A stretch of DNA of 64,000 nt from the NCBI RefSeq assembly GCF_042649045.1, contig NZ_JBHSEF010000023.1, forward strand, positions 124,001 through 188,000, read 5' to 3'. Below the pieces are notes generated by a model. It saw only the letters and a list, made by a program, of their open reading frames with translations. It searched no databases and was not told the DNA's origin. Below, in pieces: positions 7,275 through 15,658 of this stretch. The stretch's first letter is position 1. Each line of letters starts with the position of its first letter. The position numbers and the translations under genes were made by a program. Source of the DNA: Chryseomicrobium palamuruense. Its GTDB lineage: Bacteria > Bacillota > Bacilli > Bacillales_A > Planococcaceae.

Positions 7275-10200
7275 GACCAAGCACCTCCTCTAGTGTTCGT
7301 GTTCCCTCGATTTGCTTCGTATAGTTCCAAACATGCTGGTACATATCTTTCGTAGAAGTGCGTTTTACTTTTTCCGTGAACATTTCATGGCTTCCCACTA
7401 AAACAAGCAGTTCTTTTGCTCGGGACAGAGCGACATTCAGTCGGCGGTAGTCATTCGCAAACCCAATGTCTCCTCGCCCTTCCTGATGATTACGCACCAT
7501 ACTTAAGATGATGACCTCCATCTCCATCCCTTGGAACCGGTCTACTGTCCCTGTTCGCATCGTGATATGAGGTAATCGGAGCTCTTGTTGAATGAGTCGA
7601 TCAAGCTGTTTGACTTGTTCCCCGTAAAAGCTGATGACCCCGACAGTTTTTTGAGTATCTTTCGGATAACGTCCTTGTTCTTTCGCCGTCTTTATTGCCT
7701 CATTTAAATCGATTAACGCTTGCCGCATGACTTTCATTTCGGAAGGGTTCCATAAACTCTTCCCGCCCTTGACACGTTCTTCAAAATAGCCCTCACCGTG
7801 AGGCAAATCAACCCAGAGCACATGGTTCTCCGGACGTAACCAAGGTGTTTCAAGTCCATGTGCTCGAAGCGTATCCGAATCCTCTAGTCCACATGTTAAC
7901 TCGTGCTGATCATGGCGATAGAACGGGGTAATGGTCTGCATAATGGACTCATGCATACGATACTGAATCGCAAGCATCGTCTTATGAGTTTCCGGCAAGT
8001 TCTTATATAAACGTTCAAACAATGATTCTTTTAATAAGTTTTCAATTTCTTGTTTCGCTGTAAACTCTTTCTGATCTTTCATCATTTGTTCAAGCACTTC
8101 TTCAAGCGTATCATCTCCAAGAAGCGGCGGAAGTTGGTGATGGTCTCCTACCAAAATGACTTTCTTCCCTTTTAACATCGGTAAGAGAAGCTCAGGAGGT
8201 GTCGCCTTTGACACTTCATCAATGATGACCACATCAAACGATGGGTAATTCTCTACGAAATCTTTTCTTGCGGAAGCTACACAAGTCGTTCCGATCACAT
8301 TCGCATACTTAACGTTCAGTTTGCGAATTTCATCTACGTCCTCAGCAGTAGCTTGCTCAAGAAGACTTTGCCACTGAGATTGCAGTTTTTGTTTCAAAGG
8401 CGCATCTTTACTTTCTCTTTCAAGCGTTTCTACTTGGAACTGCAGAGATAGCCATTCCTTTTGAATCTTTTCGAGTTCTTCTTCTGGATTGTCTTGTAGA
8501 AGATGTTCGAGTTCTTTCAGCTCTTCTTCCAAACGCTGTATTTCGGAAGGAAATATCTCTGCCTGTGTTAAGCATTCTGTAAGTGCATTCTGGGCAGACG
8601 CAAGCTGTTCTTTTGCGACTTCCCAATCCGAAATCACTTGAGCGTAGCGTTCTTCAAATGCTGCAATATGTGCCTGTTTCTTTTCCAAATCTCGTACGGT
8701 TCGTTCCCATTCGAAAACTGTTGTTTCTGTTATCTGCTCCAGCTCTTCTAACCAGCGGTCTCCTTCTGCATGCTGCCACTCTGCATCGAGCTGGTGCTCC
8801 CGTTCTTTCAATTCCTCAAGCAAGTTCCCCGCACTCTGTTGAGCTCGGAGTTCCTGCTGAACCGTCAAACGTTCCATGTTCACGAGTTCCTCGCGCAACA
8901 TCATAAGTTCGTGTTCTCCACGAGCGACGAGATCCTCATAACGATAAATGATTTCCGCTATGTACCGAAGACGGCTATAGAGACCCTGAACATAGTCACT
9001 CAGTTCACGCATATCCGGAAGTTGCCGATATTTGATCCATGCTCTACCCTGGTCAAGATACGCCTGCAATTCTTCATTCAGATAGACAGGGTCTGCCTGT
9101 TTACGAATCGGACGTTGCTTTTCTCCAAGTTGTTGGGTGAAATAATCAAGCGCCTTGGAGTACTGTTCCCACGTGCTTACTGCAGGATGATAGGTCTTCA
9201 TCAATTGCCGAATCCCTTCGATTCCTTTTAATTTGAAAAGTACACGCGGTGTTTGGTACACCGGATTTTCATTTAAAACGTCTTGAATGTCTTTTACCTT
9301 ACGCAATTGTTGAAAATGTGCTTGTTTTTGTTCCGTGAATTGAAGTTTCGAGTTAAGTTCTTCTACTCGATGCTTTGTTTCTTCTAAATTCTCTTTCACC
9401 TGTTGCCGAGATTTCTGAAGCTTGGCAAGTTGTTGGAGTTCCGTGACATGATGCAATTTTTCTTTAGCGACTACTAATTGTTCATCAAGTTCGTCTTTCG
9501 TCGGAAAGTTATGCTTATCTTCTTCCTCTTTTCGCTTGTTAGTTGTTACTTCGTTAAAGTGTTTCAACGCCTCATCTACAGTTGTTTCAAATTGTTGTTT
9601 CTGTTGGTCAAACTCTTCCATTTGTTTGGTGCGTTCTTGGTGTTCAGTACGGAGCTCTGCTTCTTTTTGTTGCGCTTCTTTTTTGCGTGCTGCTTTCTCT
9701 GTCCACAGATTTACTTTTTCTTGTAATTCCTCAAACAATGGTTTTACAGTCGCAAGTTCCTGTTCAACTTGCTTCATGCGAAGTGCTCGTTCATCGACAG
9801 TACTTGTAATGGTTCTTAGTGTAACGTCTCGCCAATAATCCCCAATATTTTCTTCAATAAACTTTTTACCTTCTTCTTCAATACTTTCCGTCCGTCCTAC
9901 ACGGAGAATTCGAATATCTTTATTGGCGAGTAATCGACTCAGTGCGTTGTCTACTGCCAAATTAGACTGAGAGGCCACAAGCGTACGTAGTCCCATCTTT
10001 GCATTTTGAAGACAAATCTCAGAAATGACGGTTGTTTTACCCGTGCCAGGGGGACCTTGGATGACATAAACATCTTCTGCAGCGATGGCACCTTCTACAG
10101 CCCGCCGTTGATAGTCGTTTAATGGATGATGCAAATGAAGTTTAGGAATGGTTTTGAGTGGTGCTACCGGTGGAGATTCTTCAAACAAGATTTTCTCTAG

Positions 10201-11034
10201 AAGTGGATTTTCCGCTTGCCCTTTTTCAAGCTGAACAAATCCAGAACGTAACCGCCGAATCTGACTGAGCGAAGCAAAATTGCTCAAAGTAGCTGTCTTC
10301 CCAAATCGTTCCGGATTCGTTTTCCGGACGACGTCTTCCATATACGGCAAGACCTCTATTTCCATCGTGGCAGAACGCTGATTTACTTTCAGTACTTTCC
10401 CGAGTTCGCGGCCTAGTGCAGGAAACTTGATGTCTAAGTCTTTTGCTTTCCGCCAGTCGTCTTGCTTTAACTGAACATCGTACAATGTTAAACGTCTAAA
10501 GTCTTTTTGAATTCCTACCTCGCCAAAGGAAAACGAGATGTCTGCTATATCGGCTTGCTGCTCTTGAATCGAGAGATACCCTTCCCATCCAGCTATCCTC
10601 TTTCTGACATATGCCGATTTTTCAGCGGCATCTTCCAGTTGATCTAGCCATTCACGAAAGGGTCGGGGAACTGGGTTCTTAATATGTGAATCTGGTACGA
10701 ATGTGAGTTGGGCAGTTTTTCGCCAGTTGGTTTCTAAAATGGATTTATGTGGCTTTAACATGACATGTACAGCTGTTAACACGTAATCTTCCATGACTGC
10801 CGTAAGAACCGGAAGTTTTCCATTAAATTGTGCAAGCAAGTCTGGGGAAATATGCGCAAAATAGAGCAGAATTTTAGTAGATTCCTGCTCTGGCTCTTTA
10901 TTTTTTTCAATTAGCACCGTATGAGGGTCATGCTGCTTGAGAAAACCCGAGTCCTCGAGTCCAAACCGTTTAAACGCATCTTGTACGGATTTTGTCAGTC
11001 TGATCGGACAGTTAAAATGTCTTGCACTATTCAT
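7255..11034 (-). CDS. Large SF1 (Upf1-like, AAA_11/AAA_12) helicase with long coiled-coil insertion
   Basis: A 1259-residue ATPase. The N-terminal ~300 residues carry no named motif. Walker A is GPPGTGKT (327-334). Walker B/motif II is VVIIDEVSKATPPELL near residue 935, followed by GDHHQLPPLLGDD, YRMHES, then TVDRFQGMEMEVIILSMVR (motif V, near 1165) and RRLNVALSRAKELLVLVGS (motif VI). These define an Upf1-like superfamily 1 helicase of the COG1112 type. Between motifs I and II lies about 500 residues rich in Glu, Gln, Lys and Leu, with heptad character: a long coiled coil, perhaps a DNA-clamping or dimerising arm. No nuclease motif is evident. First gene of a two-gene unit. Confidence 0.85.
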   Translation of the reverse strand: MNSARHFNCPIRLTKSVQDAFKRFGLEDSGFLKQHDPHTVLIEKNKEPEQESTKILLYFAHISPDLLAQFNGKLPVLTAVMEDYVLTAVHVMLKPHKSILETNWRKTAQLTFVPDSHIKNPVPRPFREWLDQLEDAAEKSAYVRKRIAGWEGYLSIQEQQADIADISFSFGEVGIQKDFRRLTLYDVQLKQDDWRKAKDLDIKFPALGRELGKVLKVNQRSATMEIEVLPYMEDVVRKTNPERFGKTATLSNFASLSQIRRLRSGFVQLEKGQAENPLLEKILFEESPPVAPLKTIPKLHLHHPLNDYQRRAVEGAIAAEDVYVIQGPPGTGKTTVISEICLQNAKMGLRTLVASQSNLAVDNALSRLLANKDIRILRVGRTESIEEEGKKFIEENIGDYWRDVTLRTITSTVDERALRMKQVEQELATVKPLFEELQEKVNLWTEKAARKKEAQQKEAELRTEHQERTKQMEEFDQQKQQFETTVDEALKHFNEVTTNKRKEEEDKHNFPTKDELDEQLVVAKEKLHHVTELQQLAKLQKSRQQVKENLEETKHRVEELNSKLQFTEQKQAHFQQLRKVKDIQDVLNENPVYQTPRVLFKLKGIEGIRQLMKTYHPAVSTWEQYSKALDYFTQQLGEKQRPIRKQADPVYLNEELQAYLDQGRAWIKYRQLPDMRELSDYVQGLYSRLRYIAEIIYRYEDLVARGEHELMMLREELVNMERLTVQQELRAQQSAGNLLEELKEREHQLDAEWQHAEGDRWLEELEQITETTVFEWERTVRDLEKKQAHIAAFEERYAQVISDWEVAKEQLASAQNALTECLTQAEIFPSEIQRLEEELKELEHLLQDNPEEELEKIQKEWLSLQFQVETLERESKDAPLKQKLQSQWQSLLEQATAEDVDEIRKLNVKYANVIGTTCVASARKDFVENYPSFDVVIIDEVSKATPPELLLPMLKGKKVILVGDHHQLPPLLGDDTLEEVLEQMMKDQKEFTAKQEIENLLKESLFERLYKNLPETHKTMLAIQYRMHESIMQTITPFYRHDQHELTCGLEDSDTLRAHGLETPWLRPENHVLWVDLPHGEGYFEERVKGGKSLWNPSEMKVMRQALIDLNEAIKTAKEQGRYPKDTQKTVGVISFYGEQVKQLDRLIQQELRLPHITMRTGTVDRFQGMEMEVIILSMVRNHQEGRGDIGFANDYRRLNVALSRAKELLVLVGSHEMFTEKVKRTSTKDMYQHVWNYTKQIEGTRTLEEVLGHVKLSH

Positions 11035-11192
11035 AGAAATCCCTCTTTTATTGAATCTTTCTCTATACTACATGGAAACCTTCCATACGAAAACCACCAG
11101 AAGTCCCTTTCTACTTTCATTTCCCGGGAAATCTTTGGAACATAATAGATTGCATGCTATACTTAATTCACTATATTTCAAAGGATGATTGG

Positions 11193-12041
11193 ATGTCACC
11201 GTTAAAAGTAAAACGCGTACCGTTTCAGAATTTTGACGAGGCCGCAAACACGATACTGCATATGATGGCAGGCCTATTAGAAATTAATACGTTATTCATC
11301 GCTAAAAACGACAAACAATCAAATGAAATTACAAAAGCAATCAACAAAAAGGAGACTCTCGTTCAACCAGGAGACACCTTGCCGTTTGAGCAAACGTTTT
11401 GTAAAATCAGTGTCGATCATGGGAATGAAGTGATTTACATTCCGGATATCACGCAACACGAACTGACAAAAGACTTGCAAGTGACACATAACTTGAAAAG
11501 TGGAAGTTTCATTGGAATTCCTATTTATACAGGGGACGGGGAGAATTACGGCACCATTTGCGGACTCGATACCACGCCTTTTCGTATACGCGAGGAACAT
11601 GTAGATTTGTTCGAGACAATGAGTTCCTTACTTTCCTACGTCCTTGAGCTCGATGATGCCCAACGTCAGATTCAAAATCTGTCGGTCCCTATCGTTCCTC
11701 TTGCAGAGGGAATTGCGATTTTACCGGTCATCGGGAACATTACACGGACCCGGGTGGAACAGATTGTCGAAGTGGCCCTTACACGCAGTCAGGAACTCGG
11801 CCTCGACTATTTAATTGTGGACCTATCAGGAATCACTCAAATGAACCAATCTGTCGCAGACTCGCTATTAAAAATCACCAAACTTTTAAACCTGTTGGGT
11901 GTTCGACCTATACTGACCGGACTTCGACCTGAAACAGCTCTACAAACCAATCAACTTGGTATTGATTTGAAGAAGGTGATGGTAGAAGCCAATCTAGAGC
12001 GAGCTCTAGCTAAAGTTGGTTTTATGCTCGAAAAAAAATAA
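11193..12041 (+). CDS. GAF-STAS domain protein (RsbR-like)
   Basis: A 282-residue soluble protein with an N-terminal GAF-like sensor domain (about 1-150; GTICGLDTTPFRIREEHVDLFETMSS is typical of GAF ends) and a C-terminal STAS domain (about 165-280; LDYLIVDLSGITQMNQSVADSL). This is the layout of RsbR-type co-antagonists of the stressosome and of related phosphorelay switch proteins. No partner kinase (RsbT) or RsbS is adjacent. The start is the ATG at 11193 after AAAGGATG; an upstream ATG at 11154 lacks a site. It is divergent from the helicase gene and ends in a strong bidirectional terminator. Confidence 0.8.
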   Translation: MSPLKVKRVPFQNFDEAANTILHMMAGLLEINTLFIAKNDKQSNEITKAINKKETLVQPGDTLPFEQTFCKISVDHGNEVIYIPDITQHELTKDLQVTHNLKSGSFIGIPIYTGDGENYGTICGLDTTPFRIREEHVDLFETMSSLLSYVLELDDAQRQIQNLSVPIVPLAEGIAILPVIGNITRTRVEQIVEVALTRSQELGLDYLIVDLSGITQMNQSVADSLLKITKLLNLLGVRPILTGLRPETALQTNQLGIDLKKVMVEANLERALAKVGFMLEKK

Positions 12042-12067
12042 GCACTCCAAGTGGGGTGCTTATTTTT
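12031..12067. terminator. Bidirectional terminator, GAF-STAS gene / DUF1292 gene
   Basis: Stem AATAAGCACTCC (12037-12048) pairs with GGGGTGCTTATT (12053-12064), flanked by A8 and T5. It overlaps the stop codon of the GAF-STAS gene and lies just past the 3' end of the convergent DUF1292 gene. Confidence 0.85.
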
Positions 12068-12069
12068 AT

Positions 12070-12351
12070 TTAGTTTAGATCGTCAGCTGCTTCTTCTTGT
12101 AATTGTTGAAAAGCCTGTGACACGCGTTCAAATTCAGCATCCTCTTCAATCTCATAAAGCTCATCTTCCGCTTCTACGCGTAAGAAGAACACATCAATGT
12201 CTTCTTTGGAATCATCTTGAACGTCTTCTGAAAATGCAACAGCTGCATATTCATTTTCTTCCACATGTACGAGACCGAGAACTTCGATTTCTACTTCTTG
12301 GCCGTTTTCATCTTCCATTGAAAACACATCGCCTACATTTACTGTACTCAT
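12070..12351 (-). CDS. DUF1292 family protein
   Basis: A 93-residue, strongly acidic protein of the DUF1292 family (YrzB in B. subtilis), found across Firmicutes near housekeeping genes; no biochemical role is known. The visible pattern is a beta-rich first half (MEDENGQEVEIEVLGLVHVEENEYAAVAF) and an acidic C-terminal helix (ERVSQAFQQLQEE), as in the family. ATG follows AGGAGG with good spacing. It stands alone and converges on the GAF-STAS gene. Confidence 0.8.
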   Translation of the reverse strand: MSTVNVGDVFSMEDENGQEVEIEVLGLVHVEENEYAAVAFSEDVQDDSKEDIDVFFLRVEAEDELYEIEEDAEFERVSQAFQQLQEEAADDLN

Positions 12352-12452
12352 ATCGTTTCCTCCTCGTCTACTTGTCTTACCTACTCAGCATAGCATACTT
12401 CACAGAGTAGAGAATATACTCTTCTTTTCCCTACTCATCACGAGTTAAACGA

Positions 12453-13037
12453 TTAAAACGATTGATGGAAAGTCAGTTGATTTCCTACATATGCAAGCGT
12501 TTCTCTCAGCACAAAAGGAAATTGTTCTGCCCAAGACGTATAGACGCTAGTAGGTGTGGGAGCTGCAGAGACATTTAATTCAAATACATCCGCCATCATG
12601 AGTGCACGCTTCATATGAAATGGATCACTGACGAGTAGAAATTTCTCGAGTCCTAGTTGAATTGCTAAGTCTTTTGTATACATCATATTTTCCCGGGTGA
12701 TTTGAGAAGTATCCTCCACCAGGATGGCTGACTCTGGTATGCCCATCTCCATCGCATAAGCTTTGGATACTTCCGCTTCACTTAAAGACGCCCCGTCTGT
12801 TTTCCCACCTGTAAATACGATTTGTTTGACGAATCCTTCTTCATATAACCATATCGCATAATCAACCCGGACACGTAGAGCAAGTGAAGGTTGATCTCCT
12901 TCCACTTTCGTGCCGAGGACAAGCGCTGCATCTGCATATTCCAGTTCAAGTTCGGATGTAAACGTCCATATTCCATACATAGACAAAAGTATGTAAAGAA
13001 ATAAACTACTGATCAGTACCTTTGATGCTACGCGCAT
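12453..13037 (-). CDS. YdcF/SanA family (DUF218) membrane-anchored protein
   Basis: A 194-residue protein with one N-terminal membrane segment (about 8-28) and a DUF218 domain facing outward. Family motifs are visible: ADAALVLGTKV, FTGGKTDG, SEAEVSKAYAMEMGIP, and SDPFHMKRALMMA. Members such as SanA and ElyC act in envelope integrity, possibly on lipid-linked precursors. The start has only a weak site (ATGGGGAT, 13 nt upstream), but the hydrophobic N-terminus supports it. No operon partner; 190 bp without a gene separate it from the M48 gene. Confidence 0.8.
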   Translation of the reverse strand: MRVASKVLISSLFLYILLSMYGIWTFTSELELEYADAALVLGTKVEGDQPSLALRVRVDYAIWLYEEGFVKQIVFTGGKTDGASLSEAEVSKAYAMEMGIPESAILVEDTSQITRENMMYTKDLAIQLGLEKFLLVSDPFHMKRALMMADVFELNVSAAPTPTSVYTSWAEQFPFVLRETLAYVGNQLTFHQSF

Positions 13038-13227
13038 AGTTCTGTAAAATCCCCATTTCGATTTGTTCTTCTCCTATTAGTATGAGAAAGAAACGGCTAA
13101 TCGAACAGAGACGCGAGACCTAGTTCATGTGTCTAAATAGTGAATCTATGAATGTATGCGTCATTATTTGTTTCTTGCCTCATATAGTAATCAAGTGGTC
13201 CGAAAAGAAGCCACCCACAAGGGGCAG

Positions 13228-14535
13228 CTAGTAAGACTCAATCGCTTCGAGTAGCTCTTCAATCGAATTCGTTTCCGTCACATCAAATGCAGAGGGTTCT
13301 TCCGGTCCCGCAAGAGATGGATCTGCCCCGTACTCCAGCAATACTTCAGCAGATGCACGGTCTCCATACGTAACAGCCGTTGTAAGTACTGTCGTATAGT
13401 TGTCAGCCGTATTCGGGTCCGCACCTTGGTCAAGAAGGAAACGGACGATGTCTGCATTTCCCCCGTAAACCGCATACATTAGAGCGTCTGAACCGTCCGC
13501 GTCTGTTGCGAGTAAATCGGCTCCAGCAGCAAGTTCTGCTTCTACAGACTCCGTGTTCCCGTAATACGCCGCTGTCATCAGAGGAGTTTCCCCTTCTATA
13601 CCAAAAGCGGTCGATTCATCACCAAGTGTCTCCTCCCATTCCGAAGTAAACGCAGAGGTGAATAGGTTGCCGTATAGGAAACTTCCTCCTGCAAACAAGG
13701 CAATGGCTGTAAAGTATACTGCCATAATCCCCACAGCAAGTAACGCTGCCCCTCCGAGTACTTTTCCTAATCTTGGCTGATACACCTTTTGTGCTGTATT
13801 TGCAAACACAGAGATAGCCTGCACCCGTTTCGGAAGTAAAGGATGGGTAGATAAGATTTCAGAAAGCCATACTGCAGCATTCGATTCGGTTTCAATCTGT
13901 TGCATATATGCGTTTTCATTGACTTCACGGAATGTTCCTTTGCCGATTCCGAGCAATGTCAATGCACGACGGGCCGCTTGTGGATTTTGAATGACATATG
14001 CCGCATGGCGGTCACATGTATATTCACAGGAACGGCTATAGGCTTGTGAAAGAAACGGAACGAAGGCGGCAGGTAAAATCAATAGATTCTTCCAGACATG
14101 TCGTCTCTTAACGTGCGCTAATTCATGCGCCAAGATAAAATCGAGTTCCTCTTGACCTTGTTCTCGAGCAAGCTCAAAGACCTCTGAATACAAAACGACC
14201 ATGTCACGTCCAAGAAAGCGTGTCGCAAAAGCATTCAATGCACCTTCCGATTGGATGACAAAGACATCCGGTACTTTCTTTAAGCCCATCTCTTTGGCTA
14301 ATACGTCTACGCGTGCATACACATCAGGAAACTGTTGTTGATGGATGCGTACCCCGTTTCCGCGGATGGATCCCAACATGATCAGTTGAAGATAAAACAC
14401 GATAGCAAACACAATCAGTGCGATTCCAATTCCAACAATTGATACAGCAGCTACTATGTATATGCTAATACTGATTAACAAACTAATAATAAAATAGACA
14501 ACTTCTCGCGAAGATCGAATATGGGATGATTGCAT
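13228..14535 (-). CDS. M48 family zinc metallopeptidase fused to ankyrin repeats
   Basis: A 435-residue membrane protein. Residues 10-60 contain two membrane segments; the HtpX/M48 zinc site HELAH is at 138-142, with the third ligand Glu171 in SCEYTCDRHA; another membrane segment lies near 255-290. Residues about 310-415 hold three to four ankyrin repeats (TPLMTAAYYGNTESVEAELAAGAD and similar). HtpX-type peptidases degrade misfolded membrane proteins; the ankyrin tail suggests a protein-binding or substrate-choosing module. ATG at 14535 follows AGGAGG with 9-nt spacing; an upstream GTG at 14556 overlaps the site. The combination is uncommon to my knowledge. Confidence 0.85.
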   Translation of the reverse strand: MQSSHIRSSREVVYFIISLLISISIYIVAAVSIVGIGIALIVFAIVFYLQLIMLGSIRGNGVRIHQQQFPDVYARVDVLAKEMGLKKVPDVFVIQSEGALNAFATRFLGRDMVVLYSEVFELAREQGQEELDFILAHELAHVKRRHVWKNLLILPAAFVPFLSQAYSRSCEYTCDRHAAYVIQNPQAARRALTLLGIGKGTFREVNENAYMQQIETESNAAVWLSEILSTHPLLPKRVQAISVFANTAQKVYQPRLGKVLGGAALLAVGIMAVYFTAIALFAGGSFLYGNLFTSAFTSEWEETLGDESTAFGIEGETPLMTAAYYGNTESVEAELAAGADLLATDADGSDALMYAVYGGNADIVRFLLDQGADPNTADNYTTVLTTAVTYGDRASAEVLLEYGADPSLAGPEEPSAFDVTETNSIEELLEAIESY

Positions 14536-14671
14536 ATTGAAATTCCTCCTGTTCACTTTTCTACAATAACATGTTCTCGCATGTCAAACTAGCACTTTTT
14601 CGACACTATTTGTAAATTAATTTTCTCAAAATTCACCATTATCAATTAATCAATATTTCTTGATGAAATAG

Positions 14672-14700
14672 TTGACATGCGACCTGAGGGGTCGTATGAT
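14672..14700 (+). promoter_or_regulatory. Sigma-A promoter with embedded operator of the arsR locus
   Basis: TTGACA (14672-14677) and TATGAT (14695-14700) are separated by exactly 17 bp. Between them lies an inverted repeat, ATGCGACC-TGAGG-GGTCGTAT (14678-14698), with one mismatch. This placement is what autoregulation by the downstream ArsR protein would look like. Confidence 0.75.
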
Positions 14701-14745
14701 GAGTTTATCAAGGAAATTTGATTGAACAACTAGAAGGTGAATTCG

Positions 14746-15063
14746 ATGCTAGAAACGACACATTGCACGCTTTCAACGGACACTTTAGCAATATATGAAA
14801 AGAAATTCAAAGCCATTAGTGACCAGAAACGCTTGCAGATTATGAACATCTTATCGAATAAAGGTGCTATGTGCGTAGGAGATCTCGCACCGTTGGTGGA
14901 TATGACACAGTCCAAACTGTCATACCATTTAAAAATTCTATTGGACGCCGACCTTCTTGAACGAGAAACAAGCGGAACCTGGAGTTTTTATCAATTGAAT
15001 CAGGTAGAGCTGAATCAATTATTATCTGATGAACTCTGTTGTCTATTCAAACCGGAAAATTGA
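14746..15063 (+). CDS. ArsR/SmtB family transcriptional regulator
   Basis: A 105-residue winged-helix repressor of the ArsR family. The helix-turn-helix reads VGDLAPLVDMTQSKLSYHLKILLDADLLE. The usual metal motif ELCVCDL is AMCVGDL here, with a single Cys43; other cysteines are Cys7 and a C-terminal pair, Cys98-Cys99. These could bind a thiophilic metal or act as a redox switch, but no classical site is complete. ATG at 14746 follows AAGGTG; an upstream GTG at 14737 lies inside the site. Promoter and operator are directly upstream. Three small ORFs follow on the same strand, and no metal pump or arsenate reductase is nearby. Confidence 0.85.
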   Translation: MLETTHCTLSTDTLAIYEKKFKAISDQKRLQIMNILSNKGAMCVGDLAPLVDMTQSKLSYHLKILLDADLLERETSGTWSFYQLNQVELNQLLSDELCCLFKPEN

Positions 15064-15074
15064 TTTTTCCGGTT
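15050..15074 (+). terminator. Stem-loop at the arsR 3' end (attenuator or partial terminator)
   Basis: AACCGGAAAA (15050-15059) pairs perfectly with TTTTCCGGTT (15065-15074) around a 5-nt loop that includes part of the arsR stop codon. There is no U-run after it, so it may be a processing or attenuation hairpin that sets different levels of arsR and the small ORFs. Confidence 0.5.
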
Positions 15075-15082
15075 GTGCTTAG

Positions 15083-15115
15083 GACTTTTAATCAAATTGT
15101 CTTGTTTAATTAAAA
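15083..15115 (+). repeat. 33-bp leader repeat, copy 1
   Basis: First of two identical 33-bp copies (other at 15301-15333). Each contains an imperfect dyad: TTTTAATCAAA, an 8-nt spacer, and TTTAATTAAAA. Each lies roughly 25-30 bp upstream of the start codon of one of two related small ORFs, so it may be an operator, promoter part or RNA element. Confidence 0.85.
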
Positions 15116-15142
15116 ATTAAAACAATTCAGGAGGAATTTCTT

Positions 15143-15286
15143 ATGATGAATTTATATTCTATGCATGAATCAGTAAAAGAAAATCAGTCTTCCATTCAGT
15201 TTTTAGCACAGCAACGTTTAGACAACCAGACAGCTACTACTGTAAAGCCCCACCCTTGGAAGAAATGGTTTTCAATCAAATCCTAA
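15143..15286 (+). CDS. Small ORF 1 of the arsR locus (47 aa)
   Basis: Unrecognised small protein. The ATG at 15143 is preceded by CAGGAGGAA with good spacing. The 47-residue product begins MMNLYSMHES and ends PWKKWFSIKS. It resembles the next ORF: both have an MMN-Y start, a HES/GES triplet, a QxxxxFxAQQR or QAHQR motif, then N-x-T and a Lys-Trp-rich C-terminus ending in FxxKS. No signal peptide or membrane segment; the C-terminus is basic and aromatic. The RBS, the paralogue and the duplicated leader together argue that it is translated. Function unknown. Confidence 0.65.
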   Translation: MMNLYSMHESVKENQSSIQFLAQQRLDNQTATTVKPHPWKKWFSIKS

Positions 15287-15300
15287 AATTTAAATTTTTC

Positions 15301-15333
15301 GACTTTTAATCAAATTGTCTTGTTTAATTAAAA
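15301..15333 (+). repeat. 33-bp leader repeat, copy 2
   Basis: Second identical copy of the element at 15083-15115, 218 bp downstream, upstream of small ORF 2. Identity of non-coding DNA next to diverged coding copies suggests selection on the element or a recent duplication. Confidence 0.85.
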
Positions 15334-15360
15334 TTTCATACAATTATGGAGGAATAAAAA

Positions 15361-15525
15361 ATGATGAACTATTACACAGTTGGAGAATCAATGAAAGACG
15401 CACAGAATGAAATGGCTTTCCAAGCCCATCAACGTATTGAAAATAAGACGTCTTCTTTCACAACAAAAGTAAAGGGATTATCGAAGTGGAATATCTTCAA
15501 ATCTACTCAAAAAGCTATTAGCTAA
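15361..15525 (+). CDS. Small ORF 2 of the arsR locus (54 aa), paralogue of ORF 1
   Basis: Unrecognised small protein. The ATG at 15361 is preceded by TGGAGGAA with good spacing. The 54-residue product begins MMNYYTVGESMKDAQ, has FQAHQRIENKT in the centre and SKWNIFKS near the C-terminus. Compared with ORF 1 it shares about a third of positions by eye. It is hydrophilic with a basic C-terminal end. It probably shares a transcript with arsR and ORF 1 and ends 3 nt before ORF 3. Function unknown. Confidence 0.65.
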   Translation: MMNYYTVGESMKDAQNEMAFQAHQRIENKTSSFTTKVKGLSKWNIFKSTQKAIS

Positions 15526-15528
15526 TCC

Positions 15529-15630
15529 ATGCGCATCGATAAATCAAAAAATCTAGTAGCATCGGATCATGATGAAAAGCTGATTCACCGCGTGTGGAAC
15601 TACTTTAAGCAAATACTTCGTAAATCGTGA
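15529..15630 (+). CDS. Small ORF 3 of the arsR locus (33 aa)
   Basis: Unrecognised 33-residue ORF that starts at 15529, 3 nt after the stop of ORF 2, and ends exactly at the terminator stem. No good RBS of its own; translation would depend on coupling. The C-terminal half (LIHRVWNYFKQILRKS) could form a basic amphipathic helix and resembles the tail pattern of the other two ORFs (Trp, then Phe-Lys, then Lys-Ser at the end). Coding status is uncertain. Confidence 0.4.
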   Translation: MRIDKSKNLVASDHDEKLIHRVWNYFKQILRKS

Positions 15631-15658
15631 ACTCTCGCATTGGTGCGGGAGTTTTTTT
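15631..15658. terminator. Terminator of the arsR small-ORF locus
   Basis: Stem ACTCTCGCA (15631-15639) pairs with TGCGGGAGT (15644-15652), followed by T7. It directly follows the stop codon of small ORF 3 and touches the 3' end of the convergent psiE gene. Confidence 0.85.

Noticed and set aside
9478..9838. Plus-strand ORFs within the helicase gene, hydrophobic and Cys/Phe-rich
   Set aside because: They are antisense shadows of the Glu/Lys/Gln-rich coiled coil; complementary codons give Phe/Leu/Ser/Cys runs. No RBS or family match.
15301..15345. Separate sigma-A promoter for small ORF 2 (TTGTCT ... TACAAT)
   Set aside because: The implied start site would fall within the RBS, leaving no room for initiation; the element is better seen as an operator or leader.
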